64,000 bases of DNA from Pseudomonas violetae (GCF_023072615.1 NZ_JAKNRW010000024.1:1-64000); one strand, 5' to 3'. Shown: positions 1 through 8,284, counted from the first letter of the stretch. The notes: generated by a model not told the origin, from the sequence alone. Translations and numbers: made by a program.

Positions 1-1
1 C

Positions 2-625
2 GTGCCCCGGGGGCGATTGCGGGTCAGCGCCGCCCTTGGCCATGGGCGGCAGACCATCGTGCCTTTGGTGGCAGCATTCAGCGCGCGCTACCCGAACATC
101 GTCGTCGACCTCACCCTTGGCGACGAAGTGGTCGACATTCTCGGCGGCCAGGCCGACGTGGCGGTACGCTTTGGCCATCTGCCCGACAGCCCGCTGACCG
201 CGCGCAGGCTGGGCGACACCGGTGAGGTCGTGGTGGCATCGCCCGCGTATCTGCAGCGCCACGGCACCCCCCAGGAACCGGAAGACCTGCAACGCCACAA
301 CTGCCTAGGCTTCAACTTCCGGCGTGCCGAACCCAACTGGCCGTTCATCCGCGAAGGGAAAGAATTTTCCCTGAAGGTCAGCGGCAACATCGAATGCAGC
401 AGTGGTGAAGCGCTGGCACAACTTGCGCGAGTCGGTGCCGGCATTGCGCGTATCGGCGAGTTCACCGTAAGCGAGGATTTACAGCGCGGCGACCTGATAC
501 CACTGCTGCAAGCCTGGAACCCGGGCGACCGGGAGCCGATTCATGCGGTGTTCGTAGGTGGCTCGGCCATGCCGGCGCGGGTGCGATTGTTTGTGGACTT
601 TTTGCTGGAGCATCATCGGATCTAA
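2..625 (+). CDS. LysR-family regulator, C-terminal part (cut by window start)
   Basis: This is the effector-binding half of a LysR-type transcriptional regulator. The residues present match the periplasmic-binding-like LysR_substrate fold: GRLRVSAALGHGR at the start, RYPNIVVDLTLGD, then DVAVRFGHL and VASPAYLQRHG. The N-terminal winged helix that binds DNA lies before the window, so the gene is partial and position 2 is not its true start. The stop at 623-625 is genuine. The segment DVAVRFGHLPDS resembles the CrgA/AaeR-like subgroup, but neither inducer nor target can be deduced because the divergent neighbour is outside the window. Confidence 0.9.
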   Translation: MPRGRLRVSAALGHGRQTIVPLVAAFSARYPNIVVDLTLGDEVVDILGGQADVAVRFGHLPDSPLTARRLGDTGEVVVASPAYLQRHGTPQEPEDLQRHNCLGFNFRRAEPNWPFIREGKEFSLKVSGNIECSSGEALAQLARVGAGIARIGEFTVSEDLQRGDLIPLLQAWNPGDREPIHAVFVGGSAMPARVRLFVDFLLEHHRI

Positions 626-792
626 GTGGTGGTGGCAGCTGAGCCTTCCGGGGGCGGGTGATGGTGTTCGCAGTGAGCAAGTAGTGACCAACGTAGTGTT
701 GGGCGCCCTATCTACTGGTAGGTGTCGTTGCAGGTGCGTAGTGTTTGATTTACCGCTACCTTCCTTGGAAATCTTGCAAAAGGACTGTGCAC

Positions 793-1593
793 ATGGATGT
801 TGGAATGGTTCATGCGATCGAGGCTGCAGAAAGCGAGTATTTGTGTTCACGCGTTGAGAGCTTGTCGCGGGTGAGTGGAAATCCTTTTGGTGCTCGTGTT
901 TTTTTCAACGGGGCTTTTCCGTGCTTTCAAGTGAAGGCAACACCTAGTCCGATGTTCAATCGCATCTACGGTGATAACACCGGCAACCCTCAGTCACTGC
1001 TGAGCTTGCTCAAGGAATCAGCAGAGTATTCGACAGTAACGCCTCTTATCGGGAAGGCCTCGACGTTGGAGCAGTACGCTTTTGCGGGGGCGGAGCGATT
1101 GGAGCGCTTGAGAGGGTGGACGCACCTGCAGCTTGCGTGCTCGATCGAAGACGTGATCTTGAAACCCCTATCATTCGACATCGAAGAGGCCACTTCAAAC
1201 TCTCTTCCGGAGTTCGCAGCTGTTCATGCGAGTGGCTTTCATACCACGCCAGAGCATCGTCAGTTGAGCCAGGCTTCGTTTGCAGGGCTGATGTCAAATG
1301 ACCGTCTGAAAATCTACGTCCTTAAAGCGGATGGGCAGGTCGTTGCAGGAGCGTTGATGTACTTGGCCAGCAATGGAATTGCCTACCTTGGGACGGCTGC
1401 CACCCAAAAAAATGCGCGAGGCTTGGGCTACCATGGAGCCCTGATATCTCACCGGATAGAGCAAGCAAAGAAACACGGCAGCCTTGTGATCGCCGCAACA
1501 GCACTGCCCGGCTCGCAAAGTCGCCGTAATTTGCAGCGCGCAGGGCTAGTGATATCCCACGTTCAGGCGCTGTATCGGTTGGCGGATGGTTGA
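793..1593 (+). CDS. GNAT-family N-acetyltransferase
   Basis: A 266-residue cytoplasmic protein. The C-terminal half carries a GNAT acyl-CoA-binding core: a beta strand GIAYLGTAAT, then the pyrophosphate loop NARGLGYHGAL (Q/R-x-x-G-x-G/A type), and finally SRRNLQRAGL, the usual motif B. The N-terminal 130 residues are less conserved and may set substrate choice, which is unknown. The ATG at 793 was chosen because AAGGA lies 8 nt upstream (780-784); an in-frame start at 745 lacks this. The gene stands alone. Confidence 0.8.
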   Translation: MDVGMVHAIEAAESEYLCSRVESLSRVSGNPFGARVFFNGAFPCFQVKATPSPMFNRIYGDNTGNPQSLLSLLKESAEYSTVTPLIGKASTLEQYAFAGAERLERLRGWTHLQLACSIEDVILKPLSFDIEEATSNSLPEFAAVHASGFHTTPEHRQLSQASFAGLMSNDRLKIYVLKADGQVVAGALMYLASNGIAYLGTAATQKNARGLGYHGALISHRIEQAKKHGSLVIAATALPGSQSRRNLQRAGLVISHVQALYRLADG

Positions 1594-1659
1594 AATATGT
1601 CAGTGCAGGAGCGTCTTCTCTTGGCCGATGCCTCCAGTCGCGACGGAGCGCTTTCGATC

Positions 1660-1836
1660 GATTCTGTTGAAAAAGTCGGTCAGCCCAAACTACCTGACCA
1701 CTGACTGGTGAAAACGCCTTTTTTGCACGCTGCTACGTGAAATCCGAGTCCGGAAGCCTCTTCCAAAAGTAAAGATTTCAATCTCGGACGCGTATTTTTC
1801 CGATGCGCAACCATGGCCGACTTTTTCAACAGAATC
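1660..1836. mobile_element. MITE-like remnant with 20-bp terminal inverted repeats and GATC flanks
   Basis: A 177-bp element bounded by perfect 20-bp inverted repeats (1660-1679 and 1817-1836, reading GATTCTGTTGAAAAAGTCGG inward). A GATC tetranucleotide flanks each end (1656-1659 and 1837-1840); being palindromic it fits a 4-bp target duplication. No transposase is encoded. The ends and the interior GCTACGTGAAATCC stretch resemble IS1182-family ends, so this is probably a non-autonomous deletion derivative. Family assignment is from memory and tentative. Confidence 0.6.
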
Positions 1837-1857
1837 GATCCATACTTCTACCGCAAC

Positions 1858-2121
1858 TCAATCCGGTGTTTCGCAATTCCTCTCAACAAACCGTAGGCTT
1901 AGATAGCCGAGTGGCACCGAGCCCATCACGATCAGAGTTTTTTTTGCGGGGGGCTTGGGAAGGCTGAGCACTGAGTGCATGCCTTCTAACACTGAAAAAT
2001 TCCAGTGGTTTCGCAATACATCCAAAGAGGGGATGCGCATCACCCAAATAATTGCCGTTTTTACGTAGCCATCACCCTGGCAGTTCAGGAATATTTGCTC
2101 GTTCTTAAAGTGCTCGAACAA
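1858..2121 (-). CDS. Doubtful small hypothetical ORF
   Basis: An open frame of 87 codons with a TTG start and no convincing ribosome binding site. The translation shows a hydrophobic stretch (YVKTAIIWVMRIPSL) but no family I recognise. It lies between a MITE-like element and the cysteine hydrolase gene, in a stretch (1841-2212) that otherwise shows no gene. It may be a remnant of an older gene or noise. Confidence 0.15.
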   Translation of the reverse strand: MFEHFKNEQIFLNCQGDGYVKTAIIWVMRIPSLDVLRNHWNFSVLEGMHSVLSLPKPPAKKTLIVMGSVPLGYLSLRFVERNCETPD

Positions 2122-2212
2122 TACCGAGCGGTGCAGCGCCGCCAGTAATCAAAATCGATAACACTGGCGATCAAATCGATGCCATCCGGCACCTGTTATT
2201 GGGAGAAAGATC

Positions 2213-2776
2213 ATGAGCAATGGTGATTCGAACAAGAAAGCTCTGGTGGTCGTTGATATCCAGAACGACTACTTTCCAGGTGGCAGATGGGCACTTTCCC
2301 ACGTCGAGGAAGCTGCCGCGCAGGCGGTGCGGGTGATTGACCGGTTCCGCGAGCGGGGTGATCTGGTGGTACATATCCGTCATGAGTTCAAGGACGAAAA
2401 CGCGCCTTTTTTTCGCCCCGGCAGCGAGGGTGCTCAAATACACGACAGTGCGAAGAATCGCGAGGACGAGCCGGTGGTGCTCAAGCACTTCATCAATTCT
2501 TTTCGTGATACCGAACTGAAAGCTATCCTCGACCGGCATGGGATCAACGAAGTAGTTGTAGTCGGCAACATGAGCCACATGTGTGTGGATGCCATGACTC
2601 GCGCAGCCGTAGATTTCGGCTACACCACCACGGTGTTGCACGATGCGTGCGCGACGCTAGACCTTGAGTTCAACGGGGTCAAGGTTCCTGCCGCGCACGT
2701 GCATGCAGCATTCATGGCAGCGCTGAGCTTCGGTTATGCACCGGTCATCTCCACCTCGGACTACTTGAGCCGCTGA
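2213..2776 (+). CDS. Cysteine hydrolase (isochorismatase-like family)
   Basis: A 187-residue alpha/beta amidohydrolase of the isochorismatase-like superfamily (nicotinamidase, N-carbamoylsarcosine amidase and relatives). The triad is visible: Asp15 in VVDIQNDYF, Lys91 in VVLKHF, and the nucleophile Cys124 in NMSHMCVDAMTRAA. Length is normal for the family. GGGAG precedes the ATG by about 8 nt. The substrate cannot be read from sequence. The AraC-type regulator gene directly downstream in the same direction may control it. Relatives with SHMCVDA motifs hydrolyse small amides. Confidence 0.85.
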   Translation: MSNGDSNKKALVVVDIQNDYFPGGRWALSHVEEAAAQAVRVIDRFRERGDLVVHIRHEFKDENAPFFRPGSEGAQIHDSAKNREDEPVVLKHFINSFRDTELKAILDRHGINEVVVVGNMSHMCVDAMTRAAVDFGYTTTVLHDACATLDLEFNGVKVPAAHVHAAFMAALSFGYAPVISTSDYLSR

Positions 2777-2791
2777 CCCGTGGTGCCGAGC

Positions 2792-2830
2792 AGGCAGATG
2801 GGCGGCCTTGGGCGTCTGTCTGCCTTTCAT
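2792..2830 (+). terminator. Possible weak terminator after cysteine hydrolase
   Basis: AGGCAGA at 2792-2798 pairs with TCTGCCT at 2819-2825 and is followed by TTCATTTT. The stem is imperfect inside, so this is only a possible stop for the upstream gene. Confidence 0.3.
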
Positions 2831-2910
2831 TTTCGTAGTCTATGCTCATCACTTGGACCGATTAGGCATGGAGGCTGCTTTCCACTGTAGGGGATCAGTG
2901 AGGTGGGACG

Positions 2911-3858
2911 ATGCAGTTGATCTGCTCGGAGTTCGACGAGTTCGAAGAGGCGCTATACGGGGTGCAAGGCCGGTATGTGCTGCGCACGCGGCAGCAGCGC
3001 GACTGGCAACTCAACGTCGTTGACCTGAACGGCGTGGCACTCATGAGTGGCCGCGAGGGTGCCGGCACTGTGTACACCGGCATTGGCCTGCCAGGTTACT
3101 TCAACATCTTCCTACCGCTCACGGGGCACGAGTCCACGGTGGTCGACGGTCATTCCTTCAACCGCCGACGAATTGGCTGGATGGTGCCCAATGCGATGTT
3201 CCACATCAACGCGAAGAGCCCGGCCAGTTGGCTTACCGTAGCGATGTCCTCCGAGTTAGTGCTCCGCTGGGCATCGGCACGAGAAGATGAGTTCGACTTT
3301 TGCGTTTTGCATCGCAACCTAGTCAGCAACGCCCAGCGCAATCTAGGTCCTTTGCTGTGGCTGGCACGTCGTCTGTTCCACATCGAGGCCCAAACCCCCG
3401 AGGTTCTGCATAGCCAGGAAGCTGAGGAGGCCGCTCGTCGGGAGGTGATGGATGTGGTGTTCCGCATGCTGCTGCCTGTCGATCCTCTAAACTCCGCACC
3501 ACGGCACCATCGTGATCACCAAGAGATACTCAAGCGTGCGCTGATATTGCTGGATACTCTGGAGATCCATTCGGTTTACACCGAAGACATCTGTCAGGCG
3601 ACGTGTGCCTCGGAGCGCACAGTACGCAATGTCTTCAACGAATACTTGGGCATGAGTCCGCATCGCTATCTGATGATTCGCCGCTTGCATGGGATTCGCA
3701 ATGCTATCCGTCACGCTGGGCCCGAAGATACGATTACAAGCATATGCGCGCGCTTCGGCGTGTGGGACTTTGGTCGATTCGCCAGCCTATACCGCCAGTA
3801 TTTTGGAGCGCTCCCGGCGCAATCACTGAAAGCCGCGAAGTCGTTGACTCATCCATAA
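2911..3858 (+). CDS. AraC/XylS-family transcriptional regulator
   Basis: A 315-residue regulator. The N-terminal about 190 residues form a divergent ligand-sensing domain of the AraC-binding type (GYFNIFLPLTGHESTVVDG is typical of the cupin-like XylS group). The C-terminal about 105 residues hold the double helix-turn-helix: ILLDTLEIHSVYTEDICQATCASERTVRN for the first and TITSICARFGVWDFGRFASLYRQYFG for the second. It lies 134 bp behind the cysteine hydrolase on the same strand and runs tail to tail with a second AraC-type gene. The inducer is unknown. Confidence 0.85.
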   Translation: MQLICSEFDEFEEALYGVQGRYVLRTRQQRDWQLNVVDLNGVALMSGREGAGTVYTGIGLPGYFNIFLPLTGHESTVVDGHSFNRRRIGWMVPNAMFHINAKSPASWLTVAMSSELVLRWASAREDEFDFCVLHRNLVSNAQRNLGPLLWLARRLFHIEAQTPEVLHSQEAEEAARREVMDVVFRMLLPVDPLNSAPRHHRDHQEILKRALILLDTLEIHSVYTEDICQATCASERTVRNVFNEYLGMSPHRYLMIRRLHGIRNAIRHAGPEDTITSICARFGVWDFGRFASLYRQYFGALPAQSLKAAKSLTHP

Positions 3859-3868
3859 GTGCTGACTC

Positions 3869-4279
3869 TCACAACAGCATACGCATCAGGGTTTTGCTTG
3901 GGTATTCGCCGAACAGCTTGTGGTAATCGGAGGCCATGCGGCCGCTGTCGGAAAAGCCGAATCGCAGGGCTATCTGGCTGACAGTCTCGCTATTCGGATT
4001 AGCTATCGACAGTGCTACGCGGACCAGGTGCAGCCGGCGGATGTGCAGGTAGCGATTGGGGCCGACGCAAAACACTTCCTTAAATATCGAGCGCAATGTA
4101 CGTTCGCTGACACCCGCCTGGCGGCACAGCTCGGACAGGCGAATAGGTTGCTCGTCGTAGCGTTTCAGTAACTCCATCACCCTAGCGATTTTGGCTTGGC
4201 GCTTTGCTTGCTGCCAGCCGGCACGCGCCGTTGACGGCACAGTATTTTTAATCAAGAGCATGGCCAGAGGCTTATCCAT
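3869..4279 (-). CDS. AraC-type DNA-binding domain protein, no sensor domain
   Basis: A 136-residue protein consisting almost only of an AraC HTH domain: IRLSELCRQAGVSERTLRSIF is the first helix-turn-helix and SETVSQIALRFGFSDSGRMASDYHKLFGEYPS the second. Full-length relatives carry a further 150-200 residue sensor domain, so this is either a single-domain regulator or the surviving 3' end of a larger gene. It opens with its own ATG and is divergent from the SMP-30-like gene; the intergenic region holds a matched pair of TTTACGTAGTT sites, which suggests a working regulator. Confidence 0.7.
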   Translation of the reverse strand: MDKPLAMLLIKNTVPSTARAGWQQAKRQAKIARVMELLKRYDEQPIRLSELCRQAGVSERTLRSIFKEVFCVGPNRYLHIRRLHLVRVALSIANPNSETVSQIALRFGFSDSGRMASDYHKLFGEYPSKTLMRMLL

Positions 4280-4338
4280 TTCAACCTGCTATCAAGCTCG
4301 GTCAAGTTGGCAAAGATTCTCTCCATCTGGAGGACGGA

Positions 4339-4434
4339 ACTACGTAAAACAGGCAAATTCGCCAGATATTCTCTTGGCGGCGTAGGGCTCTGATAATTGC
4401 TTGCAGCCGTTCAACTTGCCGAATTTACGTAGTT
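4339..4434. promoter_or_regulatory. Paired 11-bp inverted sites in divergent regulatory region
   Basis: AACTACGTAAA at 4339-4349 is exactly repeated in inverse orientation as TTTACGTAGTT at 4424-4434. The centres are 85 bp apart, close to eight helical turns. They lie between the divergent AraC-domain gene and the SMP-30-like gene, so they are candidate operator half-sites, perhaps looping. A smaller CGCCA/TGGCG pair (4360-4364, 4375-4379) lies between them. Confidence 0.4.
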
Positions 4435-4524
4435 AGCACCTGATCAATTTGCGCATGCTTTGCCTGTCGAACCTGTAAGCAAATCCGCTTGATCGTCCGA
4501 CTCACAGTAATGGGAGTGCCAGAA

Positions 4525-5556
4525 GTGAGCATAAGGCTCTGCATGGCCGTGGTGTTCGCCTTTTCCTTATTGCCGGTCGGCTTGCTCGAAGCGGCGCAGC
4601 CGGACGTGATGTACGGGCCGGTAAAACCTTTCGTCGAACTGCCTGAAGGTGTTCGTAACCCCGAGGGTTTGGCGGTGAATCCGCTGAATGGCGAAGTCTA
4701 TATTGGCACATTTGACGTACGTGCTCCCGCGACATTGCGCAACAACCAGCTGCTGCGCTACTCAGCCGACGGCAAACTGCTTGCCCAGCGTCACTTTGGT
4801 CAGACGCCACTCACTGGCGTCGAATTCAAGGATGGCCAGATTTACATCCTGAATTTTGGTGGTTCGAAATTGCAGCGCATAGCTGCCGACTTCACGTCCG
4901 CAACCCCCGTCGAGGGTCTTTTGACATTCGTCGCGCTGACGCCCCCAGCGCCACCGCCGCACCACGTCGCTAATCCGGACGGCAGCCAGGATTTGATCAC
5001 CTTTGATTCCAAGGGCATGCCCGGACCTAACGGTATGGTTTTCGATCGTCACGGCAACTTGTACATCTCCGACTCTTTTCAAGGCGCGATCTATCGCGTC
5101 GACAAGGCTACCTCGTGCGCGCCTTGCGCCTTATCAACCATCGCCCGTGATCCGTTGTTGGCCGCGACAGCCACATTGCCATTCGGCGCCAACGGGCTCG
5201 CGTTCAATGCCGACGAAACCTTGCTCTATATCAACAATGCTGGCGATGGTCGTGTGTTGCGAATGCTCATGCTCGGTGGGCCCGTGAGTGTCCTCGCGGA
5301 AAGTGTTTTCGGGGCCGATGGCTTGTTGTTTCACGATGGCTCTTTATGGGTGGCGTCTAATCAGTCTGATGCGATGGTCGCCCTCGACGAGCAGGGGCGG
5401 GTGAGGGCGCGTGTCGGGCAATTTCTGGGCATCGGCGCAGACGGTGCGCCCAAGGGATTGCTGTTTCCATCCGGCGGTGCGGTCCAGGGCAAACGGATGA
5501 TCGTGGCCAACCTGGCTTTCCCGTTGACGGCTGCCAGCGGGGATGAGTGGGAATAG
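4525..5556 (+). CDS. Exported SMP-30/gluconolactonase-like beta-propeller protein
   Basis: A 343-residue protein with a cleavable signal peptide (hydrophobic AVVFAFSLLPVGLLEA, cleavage near AQPD), so it acts in the periplasm. The body shows repeated beta-propeller blades: NPEGLAVNPLNGEVYIGT, GPNGMVFDRHGNLYISDS, GANGLAFNADETLLYINN and GADGLLFHDGSLWVAS. This pattern belongs to the SMP-30/strictosidine synthase-like lactonase group; the substrate is unknown. GTG 4525 was preferred because GGGAG (4512-4516) lies 8 nt upstream; ATG 4510 and TTG 4489 are in-frame alternatives. The exported hydrolase downstream is probably cotranscribed. Confidence 0.75.
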   Translation: MSIRLCMAVVFAFSLLPVGLLEAAQPDVMYGPVKPFVELPEGVRNPEGLAVNPLNGEVYIGTFDVRAPATLRNNQLLRYSADGKLLAQRHFGQTPLTGVEFKDGQIYILNFGGSKLQRIAADFTSATPVEGLLTFVALTPPAPPPHHVANPDGSQDLITFDSKGMPGPNGMVFDRHGNLYISDSFQGAIYRVDKATSCAPCALSTIARDPLLAATATLPFGANGLAFNADETLLYINNAGDGRVLRMLMLGGPVSVLAESVFGADGLLFHDGSLWVASNQSDAMVALDEQGRVRARVGQFLGIGADGAPKGLLFPSGGAVQGKRMIVANLAFPLTAASGDEWE

Positions 5557-5567
5557 GAGGTCACGCG

Positions 5568-5596
5568 GTGGAATCTCGTGAGTTTCGAGATTCCAC
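5568..5596. other. Perfect intergenic hairpin
   Basis: GTGGAATCTCG (5568-5578) pairs perfectly with CGAGATTCCAC (5586-5596) around a 7-nt loop. There is no T tract, so it is more likely an mRNA-processing or stability element between the SMP-30-like gene and the hydrolase gene than a strong terminator. Confidence 0.5.
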
Positions 5597-5645
5597 TGCT
5601 CGATAGGCAGTGAGGTTTAAGCCATGGCAACAGTTCGAGGACATC

Positions 5646-6632
5646 ATGACAAAACGAAAATCCGACATTGATCAAGCCCGGCGCACGCTCCTCATGGGCA
5701 GCGCCGTCCTGGCGATTGGCTCCTGGCTGCCGAGCTTGAGCCTGGCGGCTTCGCAACCCGCTACACCCGCTTCCACCCAGAAAACCTCCAAGGGAGTGCG
5801 CAAAACCATGAGTACTTTTATCACCAAAGAAGGCGTAGACATTTATTACAAGGATTGGGGTAAAGGCCCGGTTGTGGTCTTCAGCCATGGCTGGCCGCTA
5901 GACGCGGACAGTTGGGAATCTCAGATGTTTCACCTGGCCTCTAACGGCTGTCGCTGCATCGCCCACGATCGGCGCGGTCATGGTCGCTCCAGCCAACCCT
6001 GGGACGGCAATGACATGGACCACTATGCGGATGATCTGGCGCAGTTGCTCGACCACCTTGATGTGAAGGACGCGACCCTGTTCGGTTTCTCCACGGGTGG
6101 AGGCGAGGTCGCGAGGTACATCGGTCGTCATGGCACCAAACGCGTGAAAAAGGCCGGGCTCATTTCCGCAGTACCACCCCTGATGATCAAAACCGAAGCC
6201 AATCCCGGTGGCTTGCCCATCAAAGTATTCGATGACATTCGCGCAGACTTTGTGGCCAACAGATCACAGTTGTTCATCGACATCCCGAGTGGTCCGTTCT
6301 TTGGCTACAACCGCCCAGGTGCGAAGCCATCGCAAGGGGTCATCAATGCGTGGTGGATGCAAGGCATGTTGGGTGGCCACAAAAATACTTACGACAGCAT
6401 CAAGGCATTTTCGGAAACCGATTTCACCCAGGATCTGAAGACGTTCGATGTGCCAACACTGATCATCCATGGTGATGACGATCAGATCGTACCTATCGAT
6501 GCGTCTGGCCGTGCTTCGGCCAAACTGATCAAGAACAGCCAATTGATCGTCTACGAAGGCGCTCCTCATGGCATTACCGACACCCATAAAGAACGGCTGA
6601 ATGCCGACCTTCTGGCGTTTGTAAAATCCTGA
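5646..6632 (+). CDS. Exported alpha/beta hydrolase (non-heme chloroperoxidase/arylesterase type)
   Basis: A 328-residue alpha/beta-fold hydrolase. The catalytic triad is Ser149 in the nucleophile elbow GFSTGGGE, Asp279 in HGDDDQIVP and His308 in EGAPHGI, the arrangement of cofactor-free haloperoxidases and esterases. Residues 1-54 form an added export segment with a twin-arginine-like start (ARRTLLMGSAV, Arg12-Arg13), a hydrophobic stretch and a P/T-rich linker. The normal cytoplasmic start of the family, MSTFITKEGVDIYYKDWG, begins at residue 55. ATG 5646 has GAGG 5 nt upstream. Export matches the secreted protein encoded upstream. Confidence 0.85.
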   Translation: MTKRKSDIDQARRTLLMGSAVLAIGSWLPSLSLAASQPATPASTQKTSKGVRKTMSTFITKEGVDIYYKDWGKGPVVVFSHGWPLDADSWESQMFHLASNGCRCIAHDRRGHGRSSQPWDGNDMDHYADDLAQLLDHLDVKDATLFGFSTGGGEVARYIGRHGTKRVKKAGLISAVPPLMIKTEANPGGLPIKVFDDIRADFVANRSQLFIDIPSGPFFGYNRPGAKPSQGVINAWWMQGMLGGHKNTYDSIKAFSETDFTQDLKTFDVPTLIIHGDDDQIVPIDASGRASAKLIKNSQLIVYEGAPHGITDTHKERLNADLLAFVKS

Positions 6633-7163
6633 GGAGCACATATCTGAAACGGCGCGTAGATCCATCGAAGCGCCTTAGTTGGAGGCCGTCTCATGTTGGG
6701 TATGACACCTTTCGGCATGCTGCATACCCATCCATTCAGTCCGCTCCCCCTGATGCGGCTCTAGCCCCATTTTGCTTCGACTTTTTTGGCTGCTAAGGAA
6801 GTGCAGCAACTTCTTATGCGATCATTTTCGCCCCAACGGTGGCGGTGGCGATAGGCAAAAGTTGGCCATTTCCTGTCGGTCGCCACCGGCAGCTTTTGAC
6901 CCTTCTCTGCCGGTGATGGTTACAAATCGTGTTGGTCAATTCCGATGCAATCGGTGTTCAGAACGAATGCAAATGACTGGTCAGGTTGAATGCAAACGGG
7001 CGGCCAAGTGGAGTGCAATTTTGCAGTAGGCAACGACGCAAGTTCTTGTAGTTTTCAGGAGGTAAGCAGGCCGCTATTTAAACGGGTTCTGGAGGATGTT
7101 TAATCGGTAAAAACACTGAAACCCACACCAGTTTTTCAGCACGAAACTCAAATCCTCCGCGCC
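6633..7163. other. Gene-free stretch with IS-like sequence
   Basis: About 530 bp with no credible coding frame. The left third shows nothing recognisable. The right part contains a row of degenerate repeats described separately, consistent with a decayed insertion-sequence end. Confidence 0.4.
6931..7019. repeat. Row of four degenerate ATGCAA repeats (IS21-type end remnant?)
   Basis: Four related about 20-bp units sit 22-25 bp apart: GTTGGTCAATTCCGATGCAA (6931-6950), GTGTTCAGAACGAATGCAAA (6954-6973), a CTGGTCAGGTTGAATGCAAA unit (about 6978-6995) and a GCCAAGTGGAGTGCAA unit (about 7003-7018). Serial short repeats at an element end are known for IS21-family ends, where the transposase binds. 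No transposase gene remains nearby. Confidence 0.4.
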
Positions 7164-7195
7164 TTGACTCTGTCCCAAGGGACAGACTCTACGAT
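7164..7195 (+). promoter_or_regulatory. MerR-type promoter of the SDR gene
   Basis: TTGACT at 7164-7169 and TACGAT at 7190-7195 are separated by 20 bp, longer than the usual 17. The spacer is filled by the dyad CTGTCCC-AA-GGGACAG (7170-7185), extended outward by near-matching GACT/ACTC. A stretched spacer carrying a dyad is the hallmark of promoters activated by MerR-family proteins through DNA distortion. The SDR start is about 52 bp downstream and a merR-like gene lies at its 3' end. Confidence 0.65.
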
Positions 7196-7246
7196 CCTCC
7201 CAATCCTGAAAGAAAAACCCTTCACCGCCAGGAAAAAGGAGCTTCA

Positions 7247-8284
7247 ATGAGCAAACTATGTCTCGTCACCGGCGCCAACGGTCACCTCGGCAACACCCTG
7301 GTCAGGGCACTACTCAACAAGGGCTACAAAGTCCGGGCCGGAGTGCGTGACATCACCCAAACGACGCCCTTTGTCGGCCTCGATTGCGAACTGGTCTACG
7401 CCGAGTTGCTGGACGGCCCCGCCATGCTCGAGGCACTCACCGGCGTAGACGTCTTGTTTCAAGCCGCGGCAGTTTTCAAGCACTGGGCCAAACACCCACA
7501 AACCGAGATTGTAGAGCCCAATGTGCGCGGCACACGTGTCGTGTTGCAGGCCGCGGCACGGGCAGGCGTCAAGCGTGTCGTCTATGTAAGTTCTGTCGCC
7601 GCGATCGGCCATGACGGCAGTGCAATGGATGAAACACACTGGAATGACGAGGCTGATAACGCCTATTACAAATCCAAGATTCTCTCCGAGCAAATGGCCT
7701 GGCGGACTGCCGCCGAACTGGGGCTGTGGATGGTGTCGGTGTTGCCCTCGGCGATGGTGGGGCCGAATGCAACGCAGCTAACCGACACCATGAGGTTTCT
7801 GGAGTCCGTCAGGCTGCGTCAGCTTCCGCTGGATCCGCGATTTTATTTCAATTTTGTGGACGTGCGGGACGTGGCGCAGGGTTTGATGCTGGCTGCTGAA
7901 AAGGGCCGGGCAGGGCAGCGCTATATTCTGGCGAATGAGCACTCATCGTCGCTCGTCGATCTGGTCGACGCCGCAAATTCACTGTGGCCGGGTTATCGCC
8001 AGCCACCGCGAGCCCCGCGCTGGCTGTTGGCCTGCCTCGCCTGGCTGCAGGAGCGGGCCGCGCAACTGACGGGCAAGCCTGCGCAGCTATTGGTCAGTCA
8101 GGTGCGGATGTTCCATGAAGTTCGGCAGGAGTACAGCCTCGTCAAGGCGAAGGCTGAGCTGGGATTCAACCCGCGACCGCCTGAGGAGGTGCTGCGGTCG
8201 GCGTTGGTTTATCTGGGCAGGCGATCAGCTCAGCCTTATCAGGAGCTGTCGCAGGACCGAACATTGAGTTCATCTCTTCCTTGA
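7247..8284 (+). CDS. NAD(P)-dependent extended SDR (dihydroflavonol-4-reductase-like epimerase/reductase)
   Basis: A 345-residue extended short-chain dehydrogenase. The Rossmann nucleotide loop is VTGANGHLGN (residues 7-16); the active site is Ser in YVSSVAAIGH with Tyr140-x3-Lys144 in AYYKSKIL. FNFVDVRDVAQGLMLAAEKG is typical of the dihydroflavonol reductase/hopanoid-associated sugar epimerase group. AAGGAG lies 7 nt before ATG. Its last 119 bp overlap, on the opposite strand, the 3' end of a MerR regulator gene. The MerR-type promoter upstream suggests control by that regulator. The substrate is unknown. Confidence 0.85.
   Translation: MSKLCLVTGANGHLGNTLVRALLNKGYKVRAGVRDITQTTPFVGLDCELVYAELLDGPAMLEALTGVDVLFQAAAVFKHWAKHPQTEIVEPNVRGTRVVLQAAARAGVKRVVYVSSVAAIGHDGSAMDETHWNDEADNAYYKSKILSEQMAWRTAAELGLWMVSVLPSAMVGPNATQLTDTMRFLESVRLRQLPLDPRFYFNFVDVRDVAQGLMLAAEKGRAGQRYILANEHSSSLVDLVDAANSLWPGYRQPPRAPRWLLACLAWLQERAAQLTGKPAQLLVSQVRMFHEVRQEYSLVKAKAELGFNPRPPEEVLRSALVYLGRRSAQPYQELSQDRTLSSSLP

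Noticed and set aside
6772..7029. 85-codon frame before the SDR gene
   Set aside because: It crosses the IS-like repeat row, lacks a ribosome binding site and has no protein-like composition.
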